A stretch of DNA of 64,000 bases from Alisma plantago-aquatica (GCA_963693085.1 OY856411.1:1350293550-1350357549); one strand, 5' to 3'; counted from the first letter of the stretch, positions 35,536-49,283 are shown. The notes: generated by a model not told the origin, from the sequence alone. Program-made: numbers and translations.

Positions 35536-35699
35536 TGTTAGAATTATTGTTGTTTTGCTTTATGGGATAGTTGTCTGGCCCATCAGGGTGAGTTTACTTC
35601 CACAGTATTTGCCTCATCTCCTATATTTAGAAAGAAAATTGGATAGCAAGAAAATATTTCATTATCCTCTCATCTTATTTATTTGCATGGTACCAGAGG
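35536..35699 (+). repeat. Small copia-type LTR (152 bp) and primer site
   Basis: TGTTAG (35536) to TTTGCA (35687), then TGGTACCAGAGG, a one-base variant of the Met-tRNA primer site. It lies within 400 bp of the RSMG start, on the opposite strand. No partner LTR was found. Confidence 0.5.
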
Positions 35700-36321
35700 A
35701 TTAATCCTAACATAGGGAGGAAAAGAGAGAGCTATGCATGTGGGTGACCATCGTCGTCTCCCTTGACTTGGTCGCATGCCAAGCATCATTCTGGGTTCCA
35801 TGGTCGTCTCCTTTCGTCTTCTTGTTTAATTAAAATCAAATCATTTTACCATCAGCACTCTCTATCCCAGTTAGACCGGTCAAACGGGTGGGTGGGTTGG
35901 GTTTGAGTTGGGATATTGCGGGGCTGGGTTTCGCAGGTGCGGGTTAAAAAGACTCAATATTAAACAGGTGGAAAAGTAGCACACCCAAACCGACCCAGCT
36001 GGTTGCGGGTCGCCTGTTGGTGCCCATATAATATGCCCACAATGAAAAGATATTGCTAGTTTCCACCAAAAAAAGTAGAATGATTCATTAATAATTTTTG
36101 GCGTCAACATAGCAAAATGAGGGCAACCTTCCATTACTTTTTGTGTCAAATACAATGTAATATCTATTTTGATGTTTTGAAATAAATTATAAACGACAAA
36201 AGGAAAACAACCATTTCTATAATATAAAATCAAAAAATTAAATGATATAGATGTTACAAAGAGCATAATATATCACTATAATAACATTATATTTTATCAT
36301 CTTACGTTTAAATTTCTTGAT
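35700..36321. other. Intergenic DNA with a GGGT-rich opposed segment
   Basis: GGTCAAACGGGTGGGTGGGTT at about 35879 (split here) and, opposed, ACCCAAACCGACCCAGC near 35985 resemble the subterminal regions of some plant hAT-type elements, but complete termini and a target duplication were not found. No gene. Confidence 0.35.
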
Positions 36322-36326
36322 ATATC

Positions 36327-37776
36327 TGTTGGATCTAGGGCTCTAAAGGAGGGTGAATAGAGCTTCAAATTTTCAGAAGAATAGTTAGACCTTCAAATTG
36401 TATCAATTGAAATCAAATGCTCAAGAATAATTTGAAGTCCTATCTAAGCAAGCATAGCAAGGATGAGAGAGATTAAAACAAACACTTGGACAAGGTGGTT
36501 AGAGTGGTTCTAATATCCAAACTAGGAGATTGTCAATCCACTACCTAGAGAGATCAACCTTTAAGACCTTGCACCCCATGTATACTTATATTCCATTATA
36601 AGAGATACAAGAAGACCACCATACATCCAAGGACTTACCTATTCAAGACTAGACTCTTTAACCTACACAAGGAGTTACCCACTTGATCAAGATGTCTTCA
36701 GCCTTCACCAAGGACTTACCCACACTTGCATCAAGTCTTTGGCCTTGAAGGAATTAACTACTCTTCTTGAATATTCTGCCTTGTCCTTCTCCTTCACTTG
36801 GAGAAGATCTTCACACCTTCTTCAACCTTGAAGAAGAACAACAACTCCTCCTTCACTCAGAGAAGATCACTTCAATCTTTACTCTTTGAGAAAGGGGATT
36901 GGGAAGATGGAAGGAATGAGATCTTTATAAGATAACATGGAGGTAGCTCTCTTACAACATACCTAACTCACTCATAATCACAAAATTCTTTGTAAATGAG
37001 TGAGAGAGGGTCTCAAAGGGTTGTAGCACACTCAACTATAGAAAGGACCAAGGATAGCAGAAATGAGCAACCTTAGAATGAACTCCAAGAGGTCATATTT
37101 ATAGTTGGGGTGTTCCTTTGAGTGTGGGATCACTTAAGAAAAAAAATAGTTGTTTTACAACTTGCAATGAATCTATTTTCGTTTCTAACAACTATCCAAT
37201 GGTTGGAATCATTTTTTATGGTTTTTTTGTACAGTATATTTGGTCAGTTTTCAATAAAGATAACTCGACAAATCCACTAATCGACAGAGCTAGTTTTCAA
37301 ACTATCAGTCAAGTTTGTCCTCAGAAACTCGATCGATGAGTCAAAATAAATTTTGGTAAGTGAGTCGGTCAGTCGAGTTCTGTGAGTGTACAACTCGATT
37401 GATTGATCTATTTTCAAAAATCCATCACTGGTCAGTCGAGATCCAAACTCGACCGACAGAGTTGCTATGAAAAAAAATTCAAAATGATTTTAAATGTTAG
37501 AATTAAGTATCCCTGATTTTTTCTCATCTTAGTTACAAGTCATATCATCAATACAAGTGATTACAAAAATATTCTAAGGTGGTTTGGAGTAATTTTCCAA
37601 ATTGTACACTTGCATTGCTTTTGAATTGAACTTGGACAAGCTAGGGCTTGTGTTATTTGATCCTTTTCATGTACCTAAAGCCTAAACTCAATCTTAAACA
37701 AACATATTAGATACATATGAATAGAATGGTTAAGTCATTATTAAAATATGGACAATGTATAACTCTCAAGTCAACA
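36327..37776 (-). repeat. Copia 3' LTR (1450 bp)
   Basis: The plus strand runs TGTTGGATC to AAGTCAACA, so the ends are inverted TGTTG and CAACA. The LTR sits directly against the polypurine tract. It carries opposed GTCGAGTT and AACTCGAC words at about 37320-37460, also found in the hairpin at 58089-58119, which links the two ends of the split element. Confidence 0.75.
37096..37104 (-). promoter_or_regulatory. Putative copia LTR TATA box
   Basis: Minus strand CTATAAATA inside the copia LTR, about 670 bp from its element-oriented start. Confidence 0.45.
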
Positions 37777-37797
37777 TTCTCCCCCTTTTTGATAATG
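37777..37797 (-). promoter_or_regulatory. Copia polypurine tract
   Basis: The minus strand reads ATCAAAAAGGGGGAGAAT against the LTR start TGTTGACTT, the usual plus-strand priming site of copia elements. A second AAAAGGGGGAGAG lies at about 38067-38083, as in lineages with repeated tracts. Confidence 0.75.
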
Positions 37798-38478
37798 ACA
37801 AATCATTCCTCAATATATTGAAAAGGATATGTAAACTTATACCTTAGCCTTATGAATTGTAAGGGGATTCATAATGTTAACAATGTGGGCTGGTCCCCCT
37901 CAATCTATGCTCACTCTTACATGCATAGTTAGTCTTTCTACACAAAGCAATATAACATGTATATACTATATGGTCCTTTATCAAGTCACATGATAAAGCA
38001 TATATTGACCAAGAAAAGGATCACATAGGTAATAAAAGAAATATGGTTCAGCTTTAAAACATTGAACTTCTCTCCCCCTTTTGGAATTATCAAAAAATAA
38101 GGGGGGTAGAAGCGCATAAAAATAGATCTTCTCCAAGCACAACCAAAACATACAACCACAAGATAAAACAAGCAACCTCATAAATCACATCAATCAGAGA
38201 CAAGAGAGAGACAAGCAAGCTATGTCAAAATCAAAATATGGGTAACATACCACCAACTCATGATATAGTCAACCAAAGAGTAAGTGTACATACGAATAAG
38301 ATTACAACACTGAAAGCATGTCCTCAAAACAACTACAAGCCAAAATGATGAAAATGATATGATGATAGAAATGGTACATCTCAGATAATGTTCCCAGATG
38401 TTTTTTGTACAAAAAAGTCTAAAAAGATATATATGATCAACATCTAAAGACTAAAAACTAAAACATCTAAACGTTAAG
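37798..38478 (-). other. Copia 3' untranslated region
   Basis: Non-coding sequence between the 3' ORF and the polypurine tract. Read across the solo-LTR insertion, the 3' ORF would stop at a TAG a few bases into this stretch (minus strand CTTAACGTTTAG at about 38478-38467). Confidence 0.6.
38474..38478. repeat. Target duplication TTAAG, left copy
   Basis: Identical to 55953-55957; the pair bounds the solo LTR. Confidence 0.85.
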
Positions 38479-40131
38479 TGTGGCACACCGTTCAAACAAA
38501 ATGTCATTAACTAAGCGGAAGCGATCATTAACGGTGGATTACTAAAAATCACTAAAAATTAAAACCATTTACAAAGACATCCAAATACATGAAAACTCTT
38601 TTACCAAGAACCAATGTATTTTATTTACATCCTGGTTCATAAGTACATATCTTGTACCATCCCTTCTCGAGGATTACAAGCATCAACTACTCTGTTAAAA
38701 CTATACATAGGCAGCATAAGAACCTCGAGGCATCAAGCCAAAATCTCAGATCGATTCATTAAAAGTACTAACTACTAACTCCGAGGACCTGAGAGTACAG
38801 AGACGACACATAGGACTCTCAATACAAAATATGACAGTCAGTGCCTCCACCTAGATTATCACTATTGTCCCTGTTGTTGTTGTTGCTGCTCTTTCCCTGC
38901 TATAGGGTTTCTGCCTCTTCTTCCACGTCTACTTAAAAAGTTTGGAACCCACGGGGGTGAGACAATTGAAATTGTCCCAGCGAGAGATATAACTCTCCGC
39001 CATAAACATTATTATTGCAGATAAATAGTAATAAACTAAGCAGGAGTTCTTTTATATTAACAGTAATATTAATCATTGTATGAACAGAATAAGATAATCT
39101 CCTTTCTTAAGGAGAACATTGCATCTACCCATGGTAGAATTATACATCATCTATCTACTTTGCAAGGAATGTAAGGAAACATAAATATATCATCTATCAA
39201 CTAAAGATGCATAAAAGAAATGTAACATCAGCCAATGATTTTTGTATTCAATCCTTAAGCAAACATGCTATATGGCTAATTACATTTTACAATCACACTT
39301 ATGCCCTGAGGAGATGAGGTATACCACTCATACTCCAACCAACCATTGTGAAGTCGAATCGGTACCATACAAGATCAATGGAAGAGTCGGATGCCATGAC
39401 CTCCCTTATCTCGGTCAGTATGAGATTCCATGTAGGACATCTTATGTCTATGCTAATAGCTTTCTAGGGTATACTGGAAACTTCGCTATAGAGTTATATC
39501 ATGTATCATACACTCTCTTTAGGGTATGGCCCATAGCCAATGCCTGGTATTGTGGAGTTATGGCCCATAGCCATACTCTTATTGGGATAAGTTATGGCCC
39601 ATAGCCATACTCTTATTGGGATATGGTATGTAACCATTCTTATGCATATGATATGGCCCGCAGTCATTCCTATGAGGTATAAGGATATATTCGCCCATTA
39701 CCCCCACATATTCAAAAATATGCAGTTTCTGAGTTATGTCGCGGAGCAACCCGTTTCACCATTCAGCAAATTCGGATGCTGATGGATCTATGGCCAGGGC
39801 ACTACATGATGAGATTCCACTTGGTTAATTAAGTACATTATCGTATTCTTTTAGCATCAGTCGAGTTTCAAACAAGAATTATTATAACAGATGCTACACA
39901 GAAAAGTATAATACATCTATCAAGTACTTTTCAAAACTTTATAAATCATTAGGATTTCAATCCCTTATCTCATTTTTGGAAATTCACATCCCTCAACATC
40001 ATCATCATGTTTACTGTATCTGGGTATTCAAACCCTTAGTTCATCACTGAACATGGCTACCACTTATCAGGTAACTATTTCCTCCAGGTCGTCTGACCAA
40101 GGTATTCAGGATACTTGTTACACAAGCATCT

Positions 40132-40305
40132 CACATGGCTCACAAGGCCCATTAAGTATCTTATCACCTCTCACTAGGCAACAAATTATCACATGGCTCA
40201 CAAGGCCATAACACATCTTGTCACCTCTCACTAGGCAACAACCTATTCACATGGCTTACAAGGCCATTGCACATTATACTTTTATTCAAGTATTTAATAT
40301 GCCTT
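40132..40305. repeat. 58-bp tandem repeat in the solo LTR
   Basis: Units start CACATGGCTCACAAGG at 40132, 40190 and 40248 and include TCACCTCTCACTAGGCAACA. The same period and unit occur in both LTRs of the nested element. Confidence 0.8.
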
Positions 40306-40339
40306 ACAAGGTTTATGCAATAAAAGAATTACAACCTTC

Positions 40340-41560
40340 CTATCATTAAGGTTAGGGTTTCCCTTCCTTATCGATTAGGGTTTCTCTTACATATCATCAC
40401 CCTTCATTAGGTTTAGGGTTTTCCATTATTAACCATTTAGGTTCTCAAGATCATATTATTAATGATCAAGCCCTAATTCATTACTCCACACAACTAGGAG
40501 CCAACATTGATAACATAAGTATTCAATCATGCTTATTTATTCCCATCATTTATAATTAAATGAATTATCAATACAAGATATGAGTTCCTCTCTCAACTTT
40601 ACCAGAATATGATTACATCATACTTTATTAACTTGGCTTAACCTTTTCATAAGGTATGTTAGCTTACACTTATCAAAGTGCATTACATCTCAATGTAACA
40701 ATTGTCATGACACACTTCATGTGTTACTCATCCAAGTATATTGGATTTAAGGTACGTTAAGGTATATCAACATTGAGGTGCTGAATGTGATATCTATCAT
40801 GTTTTGATGTATCACTTTCCTCATCACTTTTACTTAAGTTCATCAACTTATCTTGTATTAGGGTATTTCCCATCCTAATACTTTATGCACCAGTTCATCA
40901 CATTTATCATGTGATGTATTGGTCATAAGTCACTTATTTGAATTATTCAACCATTATCAATGATATGGACTCATCTCGGGTTAAGGCATTATTGGTATGA
41001 GGTTATCCATTATCAACCACTTTAAGTGTTTCACTTATCAATATATTAGTCACTATTCCATTATTAGGAATAGGGTTTCCCATCTTTATCAATTAGGGTT
41101 TACATAATCATCTCCCTATATTAGGGTTTCACATAGCTTCACCCTACATTAGGATTTCACATAACATCATCCTATATCAGGGTTCCACATACCTTCACCC
41201 TATATCAGGGTTAGGGTTTCATATTAGGGTTTCATATAGCATTACATAGCATCACCCTGGATTAGAGTCTCACATCACATCACTGCATTAGGGTTTCACA
41301 TGGCATCACCCTAGATTAGGGTTTCACACGTCATTATCTTGAATTAAGGTTCCTTATAACTTTTCCCCAAATTAGGGTTTCATATAACTTTACCTGAAAT
41401 TTAGGGTTTCATGAAGCATCCTCTTAAATTAGGTTTTTTTCATTATATTAACCTAAATTGGGATTTCTCATATCATCACCCTAGATTAGGGTTACACCAT
41501 TACCCTAGATTAGGGTTTCACCTAGCATTGCCCTAAATTAGGGTTAGGGCTCATCAACCT
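40340..41560. repeat. Minisatellite rich in TTAGGGTTT (telo-box-like)
   Basis: Many copies of TTAGGGTTTCACAT and CACCCTAGATTAGGGTTT at irregular 30-45 bp spacing, densest at 41090-41560. The core equals the plant telomere unit, but the spacing is not that of a telomere array. It lies inside the solo LTR. Confidence 0.75.
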
Positions 41561-41939
41561 TTTGATTAGGATTTCATGATCTCTTTATCAAGGATCATAC
41601 CCTAATTACATATTTTATTCATGTTAAAAGTGTTGAGGCTTAACCACTACATGATTATTATACATTTATGAATTCCTCTCTCTCATCCTCTCTAGGATGT
41701 TGATTACTTCAAACTTGATTAGATTAGATCAACCCTTCATTCAAGTACATACATTTAGGGTTAGCATAGTGTATTGACATGTTGCTTCCATAAGCATCAA
41801 AGGTTAACCCCTCTAAGGGTACGAATCACCCTAGTACCTTAAAGGTACAACCATTGTAATTATCTTTGATAAACATCATTAACAATCATGGGGTTAATTG
41901 ATCTTTCATCACATTAGGTCTTCAAATGGTTTTGGTTGC

Positions 41940-42048
41940 ATTGAACCTCCAAACAGTTTTGACCCCTCAACCTTCAAACGGTTTTGACCCCTCAACCTTC
42001 AAACGGTTTTGAGACCGTTTGCCCTCCAAATGGTTTTGAAACCGTTTG
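41940..42048. repeat. Palindrome array, left part (AAACGGT words)
   Basis: CAAACGGTTTTGAGACCGTTTG-type units (shown here by their arms CAAACGGT and ACCGTTTG) at 42000-42021 and 42027-42048. The nested element inserted exactly at the end of the second unit; its target duplication GTTTG is the end of that right arm. The array continues at 53794. Confidence 0.8.
42044..42048. repeat. Target duplication GTTTG, left copy
   Basis: Matches 53789-53793 and bounds the LARD-like element. Confidence 0.9.
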
Positions 42049-43689
42049 TGTGACGACAGTCGCCAAACCGACAAACAAATCGTCACTAATTAAGCGGAAT
42101 TAAACATAAACAACAGATTAACAAAAATCACTAAAAATTAAAACCATTTTTCAAAGAGATCCATTCCAAAGAAAACTCTTACTGAAAGGTACAAAACCTT
42201 ATATACATCATTATTCACATTGTACTTATCCGGTACATCTCACCTCGAGAATAACATATAATAGTTGCTTTACCAAACTATACATGAGCAACATAAAACC
42301 TCGAGGCACGTAAGCCAAAATCTCTTATTGATCATAAAACCAGTACGAACCAACTCCAAGGACCTGAGAGTACAGAGATGACACATAGGGCTCATATCTA
42401 CAAGACATGACAGACAGTACACTCAACCTGAGTTGTCCCTGCTGCCTCAGCTATTGTCCTTCCCATGTAGAAAGGTCTTCACCTCCTTGTGCACGTCCAC
42501 CTAAAAATTTGGGTCCCACGGGGGTGAGACAATTGTAATTGTCTGAACGAGAGATATAACTCTCCGCCGACCATATTATTATCACAGATTAAGCATTTAT
42601 AAACTGAGCAGAGGTTCTTTTTATATTAACAGGCAGGATAAATCATTGTATAAACAAAATGAATTAATCTCCTTTTTTAAGGAGAACATTGCATCCACCC
42701 TTGGTAGAGTTATAAATCATCTATCTTCTTTGCAAGGAATGTAAAGAAACATAAATCACATCTATCCATTAAGGATGCATAAAAGAAATGTAACATCAGC
42801 CAATGATTTTCGTATTCAATCCTTAAGCAAACATGCTATACGGATGATTACATTTTACAATCACACTTATGCCCTGAGGAGATGAGGTATGCCGCTCATC
42901 TCCAACCGACCATTGCGAATTCAAAAATTAGTACCATACAAGGTCAATGGCAGAGCCGGCTGCCAAGACCTCCCATGTCTCGGTCAGTGCGAGACCACAA
43001 GCAGGACTATGTCAACTGCTTACATAGCTTTCCAGGGTATACTGGCAACTTCGCTATATAGCTATAGCGGCGGCTGCACTCCTTCGACGATTGAGAGATC
43101 TCGTGTTTATCTACCATCAATCCCGACATTAATCATCATCGGGAGATTCATGATACATCCATCCCAACCTTTATAATGAAGGATTGAGAGTTCTCATATT
43201 TATCTCACGTCAATCCCACATTAGGGCGTACAGATATTTTCGCCCATCACCCCCGCATATTCAAAAATATGCGGTCTCCAGGAGATCCCATGGGAAAACC
43301 TGTTTCACCATCACCAGCTACTGACGATGATGGATCTATGGTCAGGGCTCTACATGATAATATTCCACTTGATTAATTAAGTACATTACCGTATTCTTTT
43401 AGCATCAGTCAAGTTTTCAAACATGAATTATTATGACAAATGCTACAAAGAAAAGTGTAATACATCTATCAAGTACTTTTCAAATCTTTAAAATACATGA
43501 TACTTGGGATCTCAGTCCCTTATCACATTACTGGAAATTCTCATCCCTTCACATAATCATTATCATGATTGCTGGATCTGGGTATTCAAACCCTTAGATC
43601 ATCACATAATATTGTTACCTCTATAACAGGTAACCATTACCTCTAGGTCCTCAGACCAAGGTATTCATTTCACTTGTTGTGCAAGTATT

Positions 43690-43863
43690 CACATGGCTCA
43701 CAAGGCCATCACACATCTTGTCACCTCTCACTAGACAACAACTTTTTCACATGGCTCACAAGGCCATTGCACATCTTGTCACCTCTCACTAGGCAACAAC
43801 TTATTCACATGGCTCACAAGGCCATTGCACATCTTGTCACCTCTCACTAGGCAACAACTTATT
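43690..43863. repeat. 58-bp tandem repeat, three units
   Basis: Units start CACATGGCTCACAAGG at 43690, 43748 and 43806, with a partial fourth at 43864. Same unit as in the solo LTR. Confidence 0.85.
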
Positions 43864-44104
43864 CACATTTATCACGTAATGTATTGGTCCTAAATCACAC
43901 ATTTGAATTATTCAACCATCATTAATGATATGGACTCATCTCGGGTTAAGGCATTATTGATATAAGGTTGTCCATTATCAACCACTCTAGGTGCTTCTCC
44001 TATCAAGGTATTAGCCACACCATTACTTGGTGTTACACTCATCACTCCTAAGAGTGTCTTTCCCTCACCTTTACAAGGTGTATAAGGTTAAAGATGTGCA
44101 TATG

Positions 44105-45960
44105 TTCACCATATCGAGTTGTAGGTGTACAAGAACCACCATATCGGGTTGGAGGTATATGACCATCATCCATAACAGGCTAGAGGTGTTTGTATGTGTT
44201 ACCCATGTCGTGCATGAGGTACTAAGCCATCACCATTTTGAGCTAGAGTTGCATTCAATCACCATATCGGGTGGCACACCATCTAGGGTTGGATGTGACG
44301 GGTTAGGGTTTGCCATATCGGGCTCAACCCAATATACAAGTCAATTGGAGTGTATGGCATCAAACCATATTGTCTAGGGTTGTGTATCGTGCAACCCTAT
44401 CGTGCAAGGTCATGTGTCATGAAACCATGTCTTGCAAGGTCATGTAGGCCTCATGATACTAAGTACCAATGATGTATCATATGATCATACCATGCATTAG
44501 CACTTGTTACTCTTCACTTATATCGGGTTACCCAAATTAGGGTTTCTTGTCATCTTACAAGTATACAATTGACCTTGTATCGTGCATGGAGTCTATACTT
44601 GACTCCCTATCATGCAAGCATCTCATGCAACATCTTGTGCAAGACATATCAGGCAAATCATACCCATATCGGGTTATAACTACTTGTATTTATACTTGAA
44701 CCCGATATCACTTTTACAAAGTGACACCATCTTATTCAAGTTCTAGACCTTTGTTCTAACTGATATAATTCATGGTAACAGGTCTAAGCAACTACTAGAA
44801 CTCATAATTTCATCAACTATTTCAGGAAATTTCAGTATTAAAAGTATTTCACTAATTATAAAAATCTAGGTGAAGAATAATAACATGGTTGAGTTCAAGT
44901 TATATAACCCGCCTTAAGAACCACTTCAAAGCTTCAAGGTCCAAAGATCCATGTTCCTAAGATTGAATATGACTTTATCAAAGGTCCAAGGCTCGTTCAC
45001 AACTCCTTCATATACAAGGAATCACCATGGATAAGCAATTGGTAAAGAAGAAAAGAAAGGTAGATTATAACCCTAATTCCATGTTTCAATTCAAGCTTGA
45101 AGACAACTATATCTTACCTTAGGGTTAAGTTTTGAGTTACTTAGCTCCTTGGCCAACACCCTACCACTCTTGGTCGATATGGAGTTCCTCTTGGCCGACT
45201 CAACTTTGCTTGTGGCCGATACCCCCTCACTTGTGGCCAAAATCACTTCAATTGGTCGATATCAACTTGTTATGGGCAATATCAACATGGTATGGTCGAT
45301 ACCCAAGGCCTATGCACGATAGCCTTGTGCTCTTTCATGACACCACCCCTCTTGCATGATATGATTCTCACTTGCACGATATGGCACTCACTTGGTAGTC
45401 AAAACACTTCACTCTATGACCGATATCACTCTATATAGCCGATATCACCTACTTGGGCGATATGGTCTTGCCATGGGCGATATCACAAGGCCCATGCACG
45501 ATACCAAAGCATCCCTTCACGATATGGGAGCTCTATGCACGATAACTTAGGGTAGGAGGGTGTTAAGGGTCGCAACATTGCACCAAGGGGTGAAACTTGG
45601 GGTATATATACTTGTTATTCATGAAAGAAGGCAAAAATGAGGTGTCAACATTTTGAGCTAGTAGGTGCCACGTGTCATTCATGGGTGACACATGTCCAAG
45701 CATGCATCATAATTTATCTTGTCTTGAAAAACAGTTTAGAATCATCTAGGGATGCAAATTCGTCCATTGCTTATCCATTTGGATAAGTCATCTAGGTTTA
45801 ATCACTATTTTAAGTCAAGCCGATACACTTTTTCTAAGGAAATTTGTTGGCCGTCATACCTCACCTCCTTGAGGTGCTTTGCACGATATGGACTTTTCCA
45901 AGAGTTCACAAAACGATATGGGACACCTCCTTGGGCTCCATGGCCGATAGGCACTCATAT
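44105..45960. repeat. Opposed arrays of TATCGNNC / GNNCGATA words (3' LTR)
   Basis: From about 44105 to 44690 the plus strand repeats TATCGGG, TATCGTGCA and similar words. From about 45170 to 45960 it repeats the reverse complements GGCCGATA, GCACGATA and GGGCGATAT. Spacing is irregular (15-60 bp). The TATA box at 45602-45609 lies within the second half. Confidence 0.75.
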
Positions 45961-48900
45961 ATAAGCTTTTCAACTTTATACAACTCAAGTTAAGCTTCCA
46001 AATTCAACCCTTTTTCTTGGTCATTTCATCACCAAGATTACCATCATTCATAATGGAATCAAACATGGTGTATAATTCATTCTCTCTCCTCTAAATGATA
46101 CATAGAGGAAGTAGGAATACTCTAGAGGTGGTAATTTGCATATTAACCCCACATTTTGGGTAAATTACAATTTGTACCAAAATTGGTGCACAAGGTACCA
46201 ACATTGTTTAAATAAGTTCAAACTTGGAATTTAGGCTTTCCACAAGCCACCACCTTGCATCATTCTCTCAATAATGATGCTACAACACATGAGTCATGTT
46301 CAACATGTGACATTTTACATTATATCCCCTCAATTTGGGTAAATTGCACTTTGGTCAAAAATAAAGGAAAATTGCTCAAACAACATTCAATTGGGACCAA
46401 ACTTGAAACATGAGTGTGTCACATGTTAACAAAGCACCTTAGAGGATTATATTAAAGTTATAATCAACTTAATTAGCCAAAACAAATAGGGTTACCTCAT
46501 AACCCAGTTCAGGGTCGTTACAAGTTATAAACCCCTAACAAGGATTTCGTCCCCGAAATCCCAGGTAAAGGAAGACATATATTATTCATTCATCATACCA
46601 TCAAGTATCCACATAACATCATAATGTCATGGAGATGACATAGAACTTTGATCAACACAAAGTTCTTCCACACAGGGTTATCATTGAATCTGTCACACAT
46701 GGCACATATTCCACTGTCTTTTTCATTATTGACTGTAGAGTCAACTCTATGTCAGGTAATAGTTTTCTTAGTCAGGGAAACATCATTCATACCTTATTTA
46801 ACTCAGGTGTCATACCTTACTGATTTGTCACCTTTATCAACTTACAACTTTATGTGACAAGATTCTGGGGAGTCTCCCATACTCCTCATTTAGCATTTTT
46901 ACTTTTAAAGGAAAGACCAGAGTTATGTTCTGTCACCCACTTGTGACTACAAGTCTTATCATATATATGTTGTGTCATCTAATCTACTGACACAACATTA
47001 AACTTTCTTACTACTTGTACCAACTATCTCATTAGTTGTACATTCTCTTATTATAAAGGGAGGTTACTTATCAATTAAGAACTTATCTTAGAGGTATCTG
47101 TAGATGTTATGTATAAGTTTCCTTAACAGATCTAGATAGGGGTATTCTAAGGAATTATTTTTTAGCTTGATAAGCATTTCCCACAATGATTTTACAATTG
47201 TTCCTTTAATAATACATCCCTATCGCTGTTATGTTTATGCAAAGCATAAACCCCTAACATATGATGTCCATGCTATTTTATATAACTAGACTGATTGCAC
47301 AGTTGTCCATTCCAGGTAACCAACATAAATCATCTGATTAGGAGTTATGTTTTTACTTTTCCATATCACCTGATGCTTCTTAGATACCATAATTTCTTAC
47401 CTTAGTATCTGTCACATGTGTCGAAAACACATCACATCCTCATCATTTCCATCTCTCTATTGTTATTACCAAAGGCACACATATACAAGGATCTTTCTTT
47501 CATCTTGGGACATTACTTGTTACACGTATCTTTATCTTTGAACCAAAGTCCAAGATGAACTGATACTTTTCTAAGTATCCATCAACTGAACACTTTTATC
47601 TCATGCCCATCAAGTTTCATAAGACTCACTTGATTGACATGTCCCTAAAAAGAAAGAACACAAAGGAACGTATTCCTTCTTTGTTATTGTCTAACATGTT
47701 CATGAGCATTTTTTGATTTTATCACATTTCCCATTTCCACATCATGGGAAAAGATCTTTACTATTCACACATGCTTTATCTAACATGGATCATATCCATT
47801 GTTCTCATTCTCTTATCATGAGGATTATACTTTTCATTTCCTCATACATACACATTGATCTGAGATCATCTCAGATTCCACTTTATTGCACTTAGGATGT
47901 GATATACATGTCCATACCATATTTCCAGTTTAGTTATACTCATTAGGTTGTCTCAGAATGACTACTTGATCAGAGTAATTAGAAAGATAACAATCTAAGA
48001 GTTCCATACTTTCCCTTTCTCTAATAATTATATACCTGGCCAGGATATACAAGTACTGAGATTAGGTAGTATGCACTTTGTGTACTATCATGTTCCTTAT
48101 TTTTCATGTCTTTATAAACACATGATTTAACATTCCTAGATTTTCTCCAGGCACCACATATATACATCGTCCTCTTTCACACAGATAAGAGAAATTATAA
48201 AGCATTTAAAAGAATACTGAATAGAATATAAATTCTAGTTCTCATCATATCTTCCCTATGTCCACATAGTACAATTAATAGGGAAATCCATAATAGCAAT
48301 CCTTCTTATGATTGTCAGATAACATCAGGATAAGGCGTATCAAAATGAAAAAGCTCTATCTGACTGTTACCCCTCGCGGTCATCCACCGCTTCAGGTTGA
48401 CTCAACACATAGAGTCAAGTTATTTCATGTTGTTGCTCTTGCCTTTTTACATTATTGGGCTGTAACTTTCATAAGCCCTGCCGAGTCTACCTCAGTTGTT
48501 GAGTCATTTCCTCCTTTCTTTCTGAACAAAAGAGTTTAGTATGCTCAACATGTACACATCTATATCATGTCTTGTCCTCGTACCATGGTCTTATCGGTCT
48601 TATCACCGATATAGAGACTAAACCATGGGTTCTTATAGGTGGAAAGTTAGGACCCTTTCCTTAACTTAGTGGCTACTGCCCCGGTACACTAGGCATTTAT
48701 TGCACTGGTGGCACCAAAAAACTTTGTCTTTTTAGAACAACTAGGAACATGTCTCTAGAATTGTAGAGACCTTTCCTTATTTCTCAACTTATTGCCCCAT
48801 CTTGGGCATTACCATCGCAGATATACTATATGTCTATACTTATGGAAGAGTCTATTTTCTTGCCATATGCTAATTCTTCCCACATTTTCCACTGTTCCAA

Positions 48901-49164
48901 CATGACTATGTCATTTAGGAACCTTTTCAAAGCCCAAAGTTTTTGTATTAAGGACTGGTAACCTAGGTTGTAATGCTAGTATCCAGTCTACTATATGCAT
49001 CACTGTTGTCCTAACCTGCCCAACAAAAGCATAAACATTAGATTCTCTATCCTAATCGGGTCATGATGGGAATTCTCAGGCATTCATTCTTCTCTTTCCT
49101 GATCCCTTGCACCCTTTCTTGGTGCAACATTGCCCTCAACAATGTATTCCTCATGTTCCCCAGT

Positions 49165-49167
49165 CAT
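49165..49167 (-). pseudogene. Relict gag start codon
   Basis: This ATG opens M-T-G-E-H-E-E, which matches the M-S-G-N-H-E-E start of the intact gag at 1119. It lies about 120 nt inside the primer site (107 nt in the intact element). The frame hits a stop after about 27 codons. It indicates descent from a coding gypsy element. Confidence 0.6.
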
Positions 49168-49283
49168 TTTTAAACTTCACCCTTTCTTCTGCACAAGCAG
49201 AAGTCACTATAGGGTATACTGGAGGACACTAACACAGACTCAACACCTCAGTCCTATGTCTCTGTAGACTCAGCGAACCTTAA

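Larger units (their letters stand above)
42049..46522 (-). repeat. 3' LTR of the LARD-like element (4474 bp)
   Basis: TGTGACGACAGTCGCC to CAGGGTCGTTACA on the plus strand. It has the shared modules (GAGAGTACAG near 42367; GGGTGAGACAATTG near 42522; GATGGATCTATGG near 43329), 58-bp tandem repeats at 43690-43863, a TATA-like sequence at 45602-45609 (minus), and opposed word arrays (44105-44690 and 45170-45960). No coding capacity. Confidence 0.92.

Noticed and set aside
40340..41560. Interstitial telomere array
   Set aside because: The TTAGGG-containing words are spaced 30-45 bp apart in an LTR; not a contiguous telomere tract.
43690..43863. CRISPR-like regular repeat
   Set aside because: Contiguous 58-bp tandem units without spacers, inside a plant LTR.
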